Shown piece by piece: positions 29,111 to 38,125 of a stretch of 64,000 bases of DNA. The stretch is from Flavobacterium wongokense (GTDB taxonomy: Bacteria; Bacteroidota; Bacteroidia; Flavobacteriales; Flavobacteriaceae). The position numbers were made by a program, and so were the translations under genes. Location of the stretch: assembly GCF_021608265.1 (NCBI RefSeq), contig NZ_JAKIHP010000002.1:248001-312000 (forward strand). Reading direction: 5' to 3'. Position 1 is the first letter of the stretch; every line of letters begins with the position of its first letter. The notes below the pieces were generated by a model. It was given only the letters and a program-made list of their open reading frames with translations, ran no database searches and had not been told where the DNA came from.

Positions 29111-29844
29111 AAATTCAGCTGTAAGGCAAAACAAATCTTTCCTTCAGAACTGACAGTAAAAATAGTTGGGTTTTGATTGCTGCCTTTCTCAATCGAAACG
29201 GTTTCATCAAGCGAAACTTCCTTCAGGTAATTCATCTCAAAGCTTTGTAATGCCCGATTCAGCAGTAATTTTGGTTCAGTATAATCCAAACACCATTCTA
29301 AGTATTTCACGCTGTTGGCGTGGTTTACAATATCCAAATCAGAAAGCAGTATTTTTTTCTCTGTTACAAACATCTTGTCAATAGTGGTGTCAATTTTTGA
29401 GAATTGAATTTCTGTTGCCTTGTCGTTTGGGTATTTCTCAAAATGCTCATGGGCCAATGCCAACGGTTCAGGACGTCGGGTTTTGGTATTAAATACAGCC
29501 CAAAAGGTTTCACAACCTACAATCTTTTCATCGCCAATATACAGTTCCAAACAACGGATCGATCGCGAATTTTCTAACGAATTAATCCAGGTTTTAACGG
29601 TTACAATATCCCTCCACTTTGGCAAACGCTTAATCTCAACCCGCATCCGGCTCAAAACCCAGGCCTGATCATGAACCTGCATGTCCGAAAAACTGATGCC
29701 TCCCATTTCGGCATGAACGCCAGCAGTCAATTGCAGGATATTACACAAATCGGTATACTTTAAATAGCCGTTTGGATAACATTGCAGGAAAGTGATTTCC
29801 CAATCTTTGAACAATGTCGAAGTGAAGTCTTTTGAAATGGGCAT
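29107..29844 (-). CDS. Acyl-ACP thioesterase
   Basis: The 245-residue protein matches the FatA/FatB-type acyl-ACP thioesterase family, a tandem double hotdog fold that releases fatty acids from acyl carrier protein. Landmarks are YLKYTDLCNILQLTAGVHAE in the first hotdog, WVLSRMRVEIKRLPKW, and DIVNHANSVKYLEWCLD in the second. The last contains the Asn and His expected near the active site. It lies 8 bp after miaA and ends the long minus-strand run. Its stop codon is contributed by a dispersed hairpin element. Confidence 0.9.
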   Translation of the reverse strand: MPISKDFTSTLFKDWEITFLQCYPNGYLKYTDLCNILQLTAGVHAEMGGISFSDMQVHDQAWVLSRMRVEIKRLPKWRDIVTVKTWINSLENSRSIRCLELYIGDEKIVGCETFWAVFNTKTRRPEPLALAHEHFEKYPNDKATEIQFSKIDTTIDKMFVTEKKILLSDLDIVNHANSVKYLEWCLDYTEPKLLLNRALQSFEMNYLKEVSLDETVSIEKGSNQNPTIFTVSSEGKICFALQLNF

Positions 29845-29852
29845 AATCTGAA

Positions 29853-30785
29853 TTATAAATTTTGAATTTTGAATTTTGTATTGATGTAATCGATGATGTC
29901 CTGTTTGTCTGCTTCGTAATCAAACCATTTTGCATTTTCTGTTCGTTTGAACCAAGTCAGTTGGCGCTTGGAAAACCTACGCGTGTTTTTCTTGATTTCC
30001 TCAATCGCAAATTCCAATGTAACAGTTCCTTCAAAATAGTCGAATAATTCCCTATAACCAACAGTCTGCAAAGCATTAAGGTCTTTGTTTGGAAATAACC
30101 CTTTTGCTTCCTCAACCAAACCTTCGTCAATCATCATATCAACACGTCGGTTGATTCTGTCGTACATGATTGGCCTTTCAGCTTCCAGCCCAATGACGAT
30201 AGGGGTGAAGTTGCGCTGGTTTTTCTTTTGATTCAAAAAGGAGGAATAGGATTTTCCGGTTCCTAAACAAACTTCCACAAAGCGTTTCATTCGTTGCGGA
30301 TTTTGTAAGGTCTGCGGGTTTTCAAGTTCAATGTTTTGATAGAAATCGGCATCCATTTTTTTCAATTGCTGCTGCAGGTAAACTATTCCAAGTTCTTCAA
30401 AATCAGCATTTATATTTTCCCTAACGGAATTGTCTATTTCCGGAAAATCATCAAAACCTTTCAAAATGGCATCCACATACAAACCCGAACCACCAACCAT
30501 GATTTGAATATTATTTTTTAAAAACAATTCATCCAATCGGGCTATGGCCTCTTTCTCAAAATCGCCAACAGTATAATTCTCAAAAATAGATTTGTCCTGA
30601 ATGAAATGATGCGTGGCTGCAGCCAGTTCCTCATCGTTTGGAACCGCAGTTCCAATACGCATTTCCTTAAAAAACTGACGACTGTCACAGGAAAGGATAT
30701 CACATTTGAAATATTGCGCCAAAGCAATGCTCAGGGAAGTTTTTCCAATTGCTGTAGGACCGATTATGGTGATTAGGTAATTCAT
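29853..30785 (-). CDS. miaA: tRNA dimethylallyltransferase
   Basis: MiaA transfers a dimethylallyl group to A37 of tRNAs that read codons starting with U. The 310-residue protein has the P-loop GPTAIGKTS (9-17), the substrate-binding DSRQFFKEMRIGTA region, GGSGLYVDAIL and the C-terminal RRFSKRQLTWFKR segment. Length is normal. It lies downstream of the exonuclease/GIY-YIG gene, separated by 64 bp that hold a dispersed hairpin element, and 8 bp before the thioesterase gene. Confidence 0.97.
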   Translation of the reverse strand: MNYLITIIGPTAIGKTSLSIALAQYFKCDILSCDSRQFFKEMRIGTAVPNDEELAAATHHFIQDKSIFENYTVGDFEKEAIARLDELFLKNNIQIMVGGSGLYVDAILKGFDDFPEIDNSVRENINADFEELGIVYLQQQLKKMDADFYQNIELENPQTLQNPQRMKRFVEVCLGTGKSYSSFLNQKKNQRNFTPIVIGLEAERPIMYDRINRRVDMMIDEGLVEEAKGLFPNKDLNALQTVGYRELFDYFEGTVTLEFAIEEIKKNTRRFSKRQLTWFKRTENAKWFDYEADKQDIIDYINTKFKIQNL

Positions 30786-30789
30786 ATTT

Positions 30790-30838
30790 CTAGCCCCGAT
30801 GGAAGCAAGCTACCATGTAGCGCGGACAGCGGGATATA
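30790..30838 (+). repeat. Dispersed hairpin (REP-like) element, short copy
   Basis: It begins CTAGCCCCGATGGAA and ends GGACAGCGGGATATAAC. CCCG (30795-30798) can pair with CGGG (30830-30833), and an inner stem GCTAC/GTAGC (30809-30821) encloses CAT. Its ends match those of the longer copy at 29011-29110 in opposite orientation. It fills most of the 64-bp gap between miaA and the exonuclease gene. Confidence 0.7.
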
Positions 30839-30849
30839 ACTTCAAAAAA

Positions 30850-32211
30850 TTAAAATTTCAAAATCTTATAAACCTTGTGTTTGCGAAGGTACATTTGTAT
30901 GATTGTCTTGGTGTCGCGATTGTTCTGCATTGGAATAATCAGGTTTTTCAATATCTCAATATTATTTACCTGGTAATTAAGGTCAAAGAAACAATATCCC
31001 TGATAAACCCCATTTTCAATCAACACTGCACTGCGCTCATCTACGCTGCGTCCTCTGTCAATGATGACCATATTGTCGTTGTCAAATTTCATTTCCTGAA
31101 TGAATTCCTCCACACGTTCATTATACAATTCTGGTGTTTCCTTTCCGAGGCACGCGCCGTTGCATTCTTTTATCTTATATTGGAAACACCCGTTTTTGGT
31201 TTCATATAATTCGTTTAGTTTTTGGCACAGATTGTATTTTTCGGTTATCTTGAACAAGGAATTTTTCCCTTCCTGGATAGAAGTGAAGGAGGTTATTTCC
31301 TTTTTGCGTCCATCAGCTTTCATGACTTTTAAAGTCAGGTAACCATTGGCATCCTTTTCAGGATATAATGCCCATTGGAAAATAGTTTTCTTTTGTGAAC
31401 GGTTGTAAACAGGTTTATTGATTTTGATTTCTTCACATTCTTTGAGCAAGGCAACCAATTCGCTTCCGGTTTCTTCATAGGTCACAGCAAAGACTTCGCG
31501 TTGGATTTTTTTGCATTTACTCGAACTTCCGGTAAAATGTTGGTTGATTCGTTTTTTGATATTCCGGCTTTTGCCAATGTAAATCAAATCACCTTTCTCA
31601 TTATGAACGTAATAAATTCCGGTCTTTGTTGGTAAACTCTCTACGATATCCAATAATTTCGGAGACAGTCCTTTTTTGATTTCAGCTTTAATCAAACTGA
31701 TTAGGATTTCCTTCTTGACATCTTTCTCCAAAAGCATTTTAAACAATTTCACCGTTGCCATGGCATCACCGGCAGCACGATGCCTGTCTGTAACCGGAAT
31801 TCCCAAAGCACGGACCAATTTGCCAAGGCTATATGAAAGTTGACCCGGAATTAGTTTCTGCGATAATTCAACCGTACAAAGTGTTGGCTTGATGTAATCA
31901 TATCCCAAACGGGTAAATTCAGTCCTGAGGATCCTGTAATCAAAGGAAGCGTTGTGCGCTACAATGATGCAGTCCTCAGTCATCTCGATAATGCGCTTGG
32001 CTATTTCGTAAAACTTTGGAGCCGAACGCAGCATTGCGTTGTTGATTCCGGTAAGTTTTACAACGAAAGGCTGAATGGGCTTTTCAGGATTGACAAGGCT
32101 TATAAACTGGTCTACAATTTCGTGGCCGTCAAATTTATAGATGGCAATTTCGGTAATGCCTTCTTCATTAAATTGTCCCCCGGTTGTTTCTATGTCTATT
32201 ATTGCGTACAA
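30850..32211 (-). CDS. DnaQ-type exonuclease fused to a GIY-YIG nuclease domain
   Basis: The 453-residue protein has an N-terminal DEDDh exonuclease (about 1-165) with DIETTG (D6, E8), HNASFD and DRHRAAGDA, all catalytic residues intact. A GIY-YIG domain (about 192-275, TGIYYVHNEKGDLIYIGKS) like that of UvrC and Cho follows, and then a C-terminal region rich in charged residues with a Cys cluster (CFQYKIKECNGACLGKE). The fusion is known in Bacteroidetes and other phyla and is likely to act in DNA repair, but its exact task is not established. The start lies 14 bp after yggS. Confidence 0.93.
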   Translation of the reverse strand: MYAIIDIETTGGQFNEEGITEIAIYKFDGHEIVDQFISLVNPEKPIQPFVVKLTGINNAMLRSAPKFYEIAKRIIEMTEDCIIVAHNASFDYRILRTEFTRLGYDYIKPTLCTVELSQKLIPGQLSYSLGKLVRALGIPVTDRHRAAGDAMATVKLFKMLLEKDVKKEILISLIKAEIKKGLSPKLLDIVESLPTKTGIYYVHNEKGDLIYIGKSRNIKKRINQHFTGSSSKCKKIQREVFAVTYEETGSELVALLKECEEIKINKPVYNRSQKKTIFQWALYPEKDANGYLTLKVMKADGRKKEITSFTSIQEGKNSLFKITEKYNLCQKLNELYETKNGCFQYKIKECNGACLGKETPELYNERVEEFIQEMKFDNDNMVIIDRGRSVDERSAVLIENGVYQGYCFFDLNYQVNNIEILKNLIIPMQNNRDTKTIIQMYLRKHKVYKILKF

Positions 32212-32225
32212 ATTCCAGTTTTCAG

Positions 32226-32870
32226 TTATCGTCCTCCAAAGATACTACTTCCAATCCGAACCATGGTGCTTCCACATTCAATTGCAAGTTGATAATCTCC
32301 GGACATTCCCATAGATAGGGTAGTGAGTTGTTTGTGTTTATCGAATATCGATTTGAGGTGTTGAAATTCTTTTTTGATTTGTGCCTGATTATCAGTAAAG
32401 GTTGCCATTCCCATCAATCCAATAACCTTTATGTTTTGCAATCCATTTTTGTCGTTCTGTACGAATTGAAGAATCTCATTCAATTCATTTTCATCCAAAC
32501 CAAATTTAGATTCTTCTTCGGCAATATAGACCTGAAGCAAACATGCAATAATCCGTTTGTGCTTTGCAGCCTGCCTGTTGATTTCCTGCAATAATTTCAG
32601 GCTGTCGACACCATGAACAAGGCTCACATATTCTGCCATATACTTGACTTTGTTAGTCTGTACATGGCCAATCATGTGCCATTGAATATCCTTGGGCATT
32701 TCTTCCCATTTATCGGTCATTTCCTGGATTTTGTTTTCGCCAAAAATACGCTGTCCCGCTTGATAAGCCTGCATCAGATCGGAAACAGGTTTGGTTTTGG
32801 AAACGGCAACCAGGGTTACGTTTTCAGGAATCGTAGCTTGGATTTCAAGAAGATTGGCTGCAATCGGCAT
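32226..32870 (-). CDS. YggS-family pyridoxal phosphate homeostasis protein
   Basis: The 214-residue protein belongs to the YggS/PROSC family, which binds pyridoxal 5'-phosphate and keeps free PLP low. The PLP Lys is K25 in VAVSKTKP. IFGENKIQEM, WHMIGHVQTNK, GLMGMATF and LSMGMSGDYQLAIECGSTMVRIGSSIFG match the family. It is a single TIM-barrel protein without an enzymatic partner domain. It begins 2 bp after the small secreted protein gene, in the middle of the long minus-strand operon. Confidence 0.95.
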   Translation of the reverse strand: MPIAANLLEIQATIPENVTLVAVSKTKPVSDLMQAYQAGQRIFGENKIQEMTDKWEEMPKDIQWHMIGHVQTNKVKYMAEYVSLVHGVDSLKLLQEINRQAAKHKRIIACLLQVYIAEEESKFGLDENELNEILQFVQNDKNGLQNIKVIGLMGMATFTDNQAQIKKEFQHLKSIFDKHKQLTTLSMGMSGDYQLAIECGSTMVRIGSSIFGGR

Positions 32871-32872
32871 AA

Positions 32873-33259
32873 TTATGCTTTAGGCTTAAAATGGATTTCG
32901 ATTTTTGTTATTTCTACAGGTGCTTCAACATCTGCTTTTAAAACCATTGCCATCTTTTTGCTCTGCAGGATTGATATCGTCGATTTTAAATCGCCATTTA
33001 CAAACAATTCTATATTCTTCTTTTTGCCATTATAGCTCCAAGTGCCGGATATTTTTTCGTTTGCCGTATAAGTATGGTCTGTTTTAAAAGTATAGGTCAG
33101 CGTTTTCATCTGCCCCATTTTTTGAATTTTCTTGTTATTCATCATTGCGTAATCGGCAATCCATGTTTTGCATAAAAGCTTATTGATGGTTTCCTTTTTG
33201 GTTACGCTTTGAGAGTAAACAGCGCCTGATATAAGTAATAATACTATTAGTTTTTTCAT
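32873..33259 (-). CDS. Small secreted protein of unknown function, lipocalin-like
   Basis: The 128-residue product has a signal peptide (MKKLIVLLLISGAVYSQ, cut after YS). The mature part is short and beta-rich, with alternating strands such as TLTYTFKTDHTYTANEKISGTWSY, reminiscent of the lipocalin-like domains common in Bacteroidetes. No catalytic motif is seen. It lies 18 bp after the DUF1015 gene and 2 bp before yggS, so it is transcribed with them, but this does not reveal its role. Confidence 0.75.
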   Translation of the reverse strand: MKKLIVLLLISGAVYSQSVTKKETINKLLCKTWIADYAMMNNKKIQKMGQMKTLTYTFKTDHTYTANEKISGTWSYNGKKKNIELFVNGDLKSTISILQSKKMAMVLKADVEAPVEITKIEIHFKPKA

Positions 33260-33277
33260 GTCTTTTTAAGTGTTAAA

Positions 33278-34495
33278 TTATAATTCGTAAACCATTAATC
33301 CGCTTCTGAATTTTGGTTCAATATAAGTACTTTTTGGAGGCATTATCAAATTATTGTCAGCCAAAGCCTTGATTTCTGAAATATCGGAAGGAAACAGCAT
33401 AAAGCCAACTTCAAATTCGCCTTCATCAACCAATTCCTTTATCGTGGCAACAGACTGTTTTCCCGGAATGTATTCAATACGCTCATCATTCCTCAAGTCC
33501 TCTATTCCCAATAAGGGCTGTAAAACCTTGTCGTATAAAATTTGGGCATCAAGGTTTTCCAGGATTGAAGGCTGCTTATTCTCTTGTTTATAGAACAAAG
33601 CATAAAAATGACCATCCAAATACATTCCAAATTCGAATTTGCTTTGTGGTTTCCACAGTTCCTGTTCCTTGTCTTTTATGATAAAATTCTCAGCCAGTTT
33701 TTCAAGGAAATCCTCTTTGGTAAATCCGTTTAAATCCCTTATAATACGATTGTATTCATAAATTTTGACATTGCTTTCGGCAATCAGGAAACTCATAAAA
33801 TAGTTCAGGTTCTGGTTGCCTAAATGCTTATCCTCATCATACAATAACTCTGCTGAAGCCGAGCGGTGATGCCCGTCAGCAATGTAGAGTTCCGGAATTT
33901 GTTCAAATTGGTTTTGAAGCCATTTGATTTCTTCATCAGCATCTATCTTCCAAAGCTGGTGCTTTTCCTTGTTTGTTGTTGAATAATTATAGATTGGTGC
34001 TGTTTTCTTCTTTTCAGCAATCCATTTATTCAAAGCTTCATTGTCGGGATAAGTAATCAAAACCGGTTCGGTGTTAAAGCCCGTTTGATGGAGATAATCC
34101 TTAAAATATTCCACACGGTACTGCAGGGTGTCTTCGTGTTTCTTGATAACATTGTTTTTGTAATCTTCAATTGAAGTGCCGGCAACAAAACCTGTGAAAG
34201 CCTGCACTTTAGTCTGAATTTCATATAAAAAGAAAACCGGCTTGTCTTCTTCCATAAAGATTCCGTCATTTTTGAAATCCTGGTATTTATGAATCACACC
34301 TTTAAAGCGTTTGTCCAAAGTAATTTTCTGCGAATAAACATAAGCAGGATGAATCACATGCAAAAACGAATATGGATTGAAATTCAGCCACGAAGCCAAC
34401 TCCGCGGGCGAATAATCATCGTAGTTCCTACAGGTAACGAGCGCTACTTTGTCTGGCGTAGGGCGAATCGCTTTAAAAGGGATAATTTTGCTCAT
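33278..34495 (-). CDS. DUF1015 family protein
   Basis: The 405-residue cytoplasmic protein has the DUF1015 signature ADGHHRSASAELL near the middle, an N-terminal FKAIRPTPDKVALVTCRNYDDYSP segment and a C-terminal FMLFPSDISEIKALADNNLIMPPKSTYIEPKFRSGLMVY. The family is widespread and uncharacterised. In some bacteria it is found near serine or hydroxyacid metabolism genes. Here it sits 3 bp downstream of a 3-hydroxyacyl-CoA dehydrogenase gene. No function can be assigned from the sequence. Confidence 0.92.
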   Translation of the reverse strand: MSKIIPFKAIRPTPDKVALVTCRNYDDYSPAELASWLNFNPYSFLHVIHPAYVYSQKITLDKRFKGVIHKYQDFKNDGIFMEEDKPVFFLYEIQTKVQAFTGFVAGTSIEDYKNNVIKKHEDTLQYRVEYFKDYLHQTGFNTEPVLITYPDNEALNKWIAEKKKTAPIYNYSTTNKEKHQLWKIDADEEIKWLQNQFEQIPELYIADGHHRSASAELLYDEDKHLGNQNLNYFMSFLIAESNVKIYEYNRIIRDLNGFTKEDFLEKLAENFIIKDKEQELWKPQSKFEFGMYLDGHFYALFYKQENKQPSILENLDAQILYDKVLQPLLGIEDLRNDERIEYIPGKQSVATIKELVDEGEFEVGFMLFPSDISEIKALADNNLIMPPKSTYIEPKFRSGLMVYEL

Positions 34496-34498
34496 AGT

Positions 34499-35386
34499 TT
34501 AAGCGAATTGTTTCGAAACCTTCTCGGCTTTCTTCGATTCTGAGTAATCGTAAAAACCTTCTCCCGATTTCACTCCAAGTTTTCCGGCCATGACCATATT
34601 CACCAAGAGTGGGCAAGGGGCATATTTCGGATTTTTGAACCCGTCATACATTACATTTAAAATCGAAAGGCAAACGTCCAATCCGATAAAATCAGCCAAT
34701 TGCAATGGTCCCATAGGATGTGCCATTCCCAGTTTCATTACCGTGTCGATTTCATAAACTCCGGCAACACCATTGTACAAGGTTTCGATTGCCTCGTTGA
34801 TCATCGGCATCAAAATCCTGTTGGCTACAAAGCCAGGATAATCGTTTACCTCTGTTGGAGTCTTTCCTAATTTCACCGATAAATCCATGATGATTTTGGT
34901 CACTTCGTCTGAAGTTGAATAACCACGAATGATTTCCACCAGTTTCATAATTGGCACCGGATTCATAAAATGCATTCCGATAACGCGTTCAGGATGTACA
35001 ACCTGTGCTGCAATTTGTGTGATTGAAATCGAAGAAGTATTGGTAGCCAAAATCACATTGTGGTCACAAACTTCACTAAGCTGCTTAAAGATTTGAAGTT
35101 TTAAGCCAACATTTTCAGTTGCTGCTTCCACAACCAAATCGGTACCAACAACGCCATCCTTAATGTCGGTATAGGTAATTATGTTTGAAATGGTTTTGTG
35201 TTTGTCATCTTCAGTAATCGTTCCTTTGGTAACCATTCTATCCAAATTGGAAGCAATGGTTGCCATTCCTTTTTCAAGTGATTTTTCAGAGACGTCAATC
35301 AGTTTTACGGTAAAACCGCTTTGTGCAAAAGTGTGGGCAATTCCGTTACCCATAGTACCTGCGCCTATTACAGCAATTGTTTTCAT
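34499..35386 (-). CDS. 3-hydroxybutyryl/3-hydroxyacyl-CoA dehydrogenase
   Basis: The 295-residue enzyme has an N-terminal Rossmann fold (VIGAGTMGNGIAHTFAQSGF) that binds NAD(P) and the catalytic segment GMHFMNPVPIMKLVEIIRG with the active-site His, followed by the C-terminal helical dimerisation domain (DYPGFVANRILMPMINEAIETL). It oxidises or reduces 3-hydroxyacyl-CoA. The single-domain size fits the Hbd/PaaH class rather than fused FadB. It starts 15 bp after the Gfo/Idh gene. Confidence 0.93.
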   Translation of the reverse strand: MKTIAVIGAGTMGNGIAHTFAQSGFTVKLIDVSEKSLEKGMATIASNLDRMVTKGTITEDDKHKTISNIITYTDIKDGVVGTDLVVEAATENVGLKLQIFKQLSEVCDHNVILATNTSSISITQIAAQVVHPERVIGMHFMNPVPIMKLVEIIRGYSTSDEVTKIIMDLSVKLGKTPTEVNDYPGFVANRILMPMINEAIETLYNGVAGVYEIDTVMKLGMAHPMGPLQLADFIGLDVCLSILNVMYDGFKNPKYAPCPLLVNMVMAGKLGVKSGEGFYDYSESKKAEKVSKQFA

Positions 35387-35401
35387 TATATTGGTTTAAG
35401 T

Positions 35402-36370
35402 TTAAATCATATTCATGGAATCGATAATCATATACGCCACGCGCAATGCTTCCGTTCCGTCTTCCAGGGTCACGATTGGAGTCGTATTATTATTAATGGC
35501 ATCAGCGAAGGTTTCCAATTCATCAAGGATTGCATTATTATTAGTCACTTCCGGATTGTTAAAGTAAATCTGCTTGCGGTCGCCTTCGGCATTTTGAAGG
35601 ATCATGTCAAAATCTCCAGGATTTTCGGGAGCTTCCTTCATTTTTACCACTTCACAGGTTTTGTCTAAATAATCCACCGAAATGTAGGCATCCTTCTGGA
35701 AGAAACGCGACTTGCGCATGTTCTTCAACGAAATCCTACTCGAAGTGATATTGGCTACACAGCCATTTTCGAATTCAATTCGGGCATTGGCAATATCCGG
35801 TGACTGGCTCAACACCGAAACACCACTGGCATGCACCAACTTTACTTTCGATTTCACCACACTTAGAATGGCATCGATATCGTGTATCATCAAATCCAAC
35901 ACCACAGGAACATCAGTGCCACGCGGATTGAATTCGGCCAAACGATGCGTTTCGATGAACATTGGGTTTTCAATTTGGTCTTTAACCGCTGTAAAAGCCG
36001 GATTAAAACGTTCAACATGCCCAACTTGTCCTTTTACATTATACTCTTTTGACAAAGCGATAATTTCCTCAGCTTCTTCAACTGTTGTGGAAATCGGCTT
36101 TTCAATAAAAACGTGTTTTCCCGATTTTATGGCAACTTTGGCGCATTTGTAATGCGAAAGAGTAGGAGTAACGATGTCAATAACATCAACAGCGTGGATT
36201 AATTTGGCAATGGTATCAAATTGTTTGTATCCAAATTCGGCTTCGATTTTTGCGCCGTTTTCGTGGTTTTCGTCGTAAAAGCCAACGAGTTCATATTTTT
36301 CAGATTGTTGTAATAATCGTAAGTGTATTTTTCCGAGGTGACCGGCACCTAAAACGCCAACTTTAAGCAT
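35402..36370 (-). CDS. Gfo/Idh/MocA family oxidoreductase
   Basis: I start at ATG 36370, giving 322 residues that begin MLKVGVLGAGHLGKIHLRLL, a proper Rossmann N-terminus. An in-frame extension to 36484 would add an unrelated AT-rich stretch overlapping pcm. The EKP motif (HVFIEKPIS) and a C-terminal alpha/beta domain with DLMIHDIDAIL are characteristic. Members are NAD(P)-dependent dehydrogenases of sugars or related compounds, and the substrate cannot be told here. It is the first gene of the long minus-strand run and is divergent from pcm. Confidence 0.9.
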   Translation of the reverse strand: MLKVGVLGAGHLGKIHLRLLQQSEKYELVGFYDENHENGAKIEAEFGYKQFDTIAKLIHAVDVIDIVTPTLSHYKCAKVAIKSGKHVFIEKPISTTVEEAEEIIALSKEYNVKGQVGHVERFNPAFTAVKDQIENPMFIETHRLAEFNPRGTDVPVVLDLMIHDIDAILSVVKSKVKLVHASGVSVLSQSPDIANARIEFENGCVANITSSRISLKNMRKSRFFQKDAYISVDYLDKTCEVVKMKEAPENPGDFDMILQNAEGDRKQIYFNNPEVTNNNAILDELETFADAINNNTTPIVTLEDGTEALRVAYMIIDSMNMI

Positions 36371-36468
36371 ATAAAAGTATTTTAAACAAAAATAGAAATT
36401 AATTGATAATTGCTGATTGTTAATTGATAATTTGTTTTCTATTTTTACCCAATAAATTACTACCCAAA

Positions 36469-37110
36469 TTGAAAGATACAGCAAAACATCAAGGGCTTCG
36501 AAATCAATTAGCCAAAATACTGGAAGAAAAAGGAATCAGTGACGTGAACGTTTTGACGGCAATCAAAAAAATTCCACGTCATTTATTCCTTGATTCGGGT
36601 TTTGAGGATTTTGCGTATCAGGACAAAGCCTTTCCAATTGGAGCCGGGCAGACTATTTCACAACCTTACACTGTAGCTTTTCAGAGTCAATTGCTTGAAG
36701 TCAAAAAAGAAGATAAAATCCTCGAAATCGGAACAGGTTCGGGATATCAAACTGCAGTCTTAGTGGCTATGGGAGCAAAAGTATATTCGGTTGAAAGACA
36801 GAATGAATTGTTTAAAACCACTTCGGCATTATTGCCAAAATTGGGAATCAGACCAAAACATTTATCCTTTGGTGATGGTTATAAAGGCCTGCCAAATTTC
36901 GCTCCATTCGATAGCATCATTGTTACTGCCGGTGCACCAATAATTCCAAAAGCACTGATGGCTCAATTAAAGATAGGAGGAAGGCTGGTTATTCCGGTTG
37001 GTGAAAAAGATCAGGTAATGACCATGCTCATCCGTAAGAATGCGACCCAGTTTGAGAAGCATGAGTTTGGTGATTTTAAATTCGTACCATTGTTGGAAAA
37101 TAAGAATTAA
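36469..37110 (+). CDS. pcm: Protein-L-isoaspartate O-methyltransferase
   Basis: Pcm methylates isoaspartyl residues in aged proteins using S-adenosylmethionine. I place the start at TTG 36469 (213 residues, LKDTAKHQG), where homologs begin. The in-frame alternative TTG at 36424 would add 15 hydrophobic residues. Motifs seen are the substrate-binding [19 protein letters not shown] motif [15 protein letters not shown], and GGRLVIPVG. The last 4 bp overlap the convergent smpB stop. A TTG start is unusual in this window. Confidence 0.93.
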   Translation: MKDTAKHQGLRNQLAKILEEKGISDVNVLTAIKKIPRHLFLDSGFEDFAYQDKAFPIGAGQTISQPYTVAFQSQLLEVKKEDKILEIGTGSGYQTAVLVAMGAKVYSVERQNELFKTTSALLPKLGIRPKHLSFGDGYKGLPNFAPFDSIIVTAGAPIIPKALMAQLKIGGRLVIPVGEKDQVMTMLIRKNATQFEKHEFGDFKFVPLLENKN

Positions 37111-37559
37111 AACGACTTCTTAATCCGGTCTAAATCACGCTTGGTATCCTGCTCCTTAAGCGATTCCCGTTTATCGTAGGTTTTCTTTCCACGGCAAAGC
37201 CCAATATCTAATTTGGCCAACCCTTTTTCATTGGTAAAAAGCTTCAATGGAATAATCGTCAATCCTTTGGTTTCCGAATTTCGTTCGAGCTTTTTCAATT
37301 CCTTTTTATTCAGCAATAATTTGCGTTCGCTTTTGGCTTTATGGTTAAACTGGTTTCCATACAAATATTCATCAATCTGGGTATTGATGGCAAACAATTC
37401 ACCATTGTGGAATTCGCAAAAACCTTCCGTAATATTAGCTTTCCCCAAACGAATCGATTTGATTTCCGTTCCGGTTAAAACGATGCCAGCAGTGTACGTT
37501 TCGATTATTTCATAATCAAATTTCGCGCGCTTGTTTAATATGTTTATTGCTTTTAACAT
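37107..37559 (-). CDS. smpB: SsrA-binding protein SmpB
   Basis: SmpB delivers tmRNA to stalled ribosomes. I use ATG 37559 (150 residues, [18 protein letters not shown]), which matches homologs. A longer frame to 37640 adds a hydrophobic stretch that is not part of the family. Conserved parts are [18 protein letters not shown], the GKANITEGF segment, and the C-terminal [23 protein letters not shown] tail. A TACATTTG box (37567-37574 on the minus strand) lies 7 bp upstream of the ATG. The tmRNA gene is not in this window. Confidence 0.97.
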   Translation of the reverse strand: MLKAINILNKRAKFDYEIIETYTAGIVLTGTEIKSIRLGKANITEGFCEFHNGELFAINTQIDEYLYGNQFNHKAKSERKLLLNKKELKKLERNSETKGLTIIPLKLFTNEKGLAKLDIGLCRGKKTYDKRESLKEQDTKRDLDRIKKSF

Positions 37560-37670
37560 TGGATGGCAAATGTAATACAAAATCAAGTTTCCCGAAAATA
37601 TAAAATTAAATATAAAAATAACACTAAAAATTAGCCTCATTCCTTATTCCATAAGGGCTTAATGCCAATT

Positions 37671-37859
37671 TGTAACTATGCCTGCTACGCGTGTAACTTC
37701 AACCGCTACGCTCGTAACTGTATCTGCTACATCTGTAACTGCACTTGCTTCACTTGTAATTGCACCTGCTTCACTTGTAATTGCACCTGCTACTTTTATA
37801 ATTACTCTTGCTACGTTTGTTATTCTACCTGCTACATTTGTAATTACAACTGCTTAAAG
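37671..37859. repeat. 21-bp tandem array A in the smpB/VF530 divergent spacer
   Basis: Nine consecutive units of exactly 21 bp start at 37671, 37692, 37713, 37734, 37755, 37776, 37797, 37818 and 37839. The core is TGTAAYT followed by a 4-bp variable part and CTGCTAC or CTGCTTC. The ends are more degenerate and there are no spacers. The array lies between divergent smpB and the VF530-like gene, 112 bp from the smpB start. Confidence 0.9.
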
Positions 37860-37891
37860 ATTTATTGCGCTAAATTTTCTAATTTTACCAA

Positions 37892-38122
37892 ATGCAGAAC
37901 AATACCTCAAAAGATCCGCTTCATGGAATTACACTCCAAAAGATAGTCGAAGATTTAGTGGCTTACTATGGTTTTGATACGTTGGGTGAATTAATCCGAA
38001 TCAAATGCTTTAACGATAATCCAAGTGTCAAATCGAGCTTAACTTTCCTCAGGAAAACAGATTGGGCAAGAAAAAAGGTTGAAGATTTGTATGTAAGGAC
38101 TTTGCCAAAGCTGGGAAAATAA
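37892..38122 (+). CDS. VF530/DUF2132 family small DNA-binding-like protein
   Basis: The 76-residue protein, starting at ATG 37892, closely follows the VF530 family pattern: [24 protein letters not shown], then INCF-like [32 protein letters not shown]. The family has a helical fold with a proposed DNA-binding role based on structure, and no biological task is established. The gene is preceded by the 21-bp array and followed by a palindromic repeat that it shares with the convergent GNAT gene. Confidence 0.88.
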   Translation: MQNNTSKDPLHGITLQKIVEDLVAYYGFDTLGELIRIKCFNDNPSVKSSLTFLRKTDWARKKVEDLYVRTLPKLGK

Positions 38123-38125
38123 AAT

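Noticed and set aside
30799..31209. Plus-strand frame of 136 codons antisense to the exonuclease gene
   Set aside because: It lies within the dispersed element and the antisense strand of a well-supported gene and has no recognisable features.
36371..36484. N-terminal extension of the Gfo/Idh protein to 36484
   Set aside because: The added 38 residues are AT-rich text overlapping the pcm start, and the Rossmann fold begins properly at 36370.
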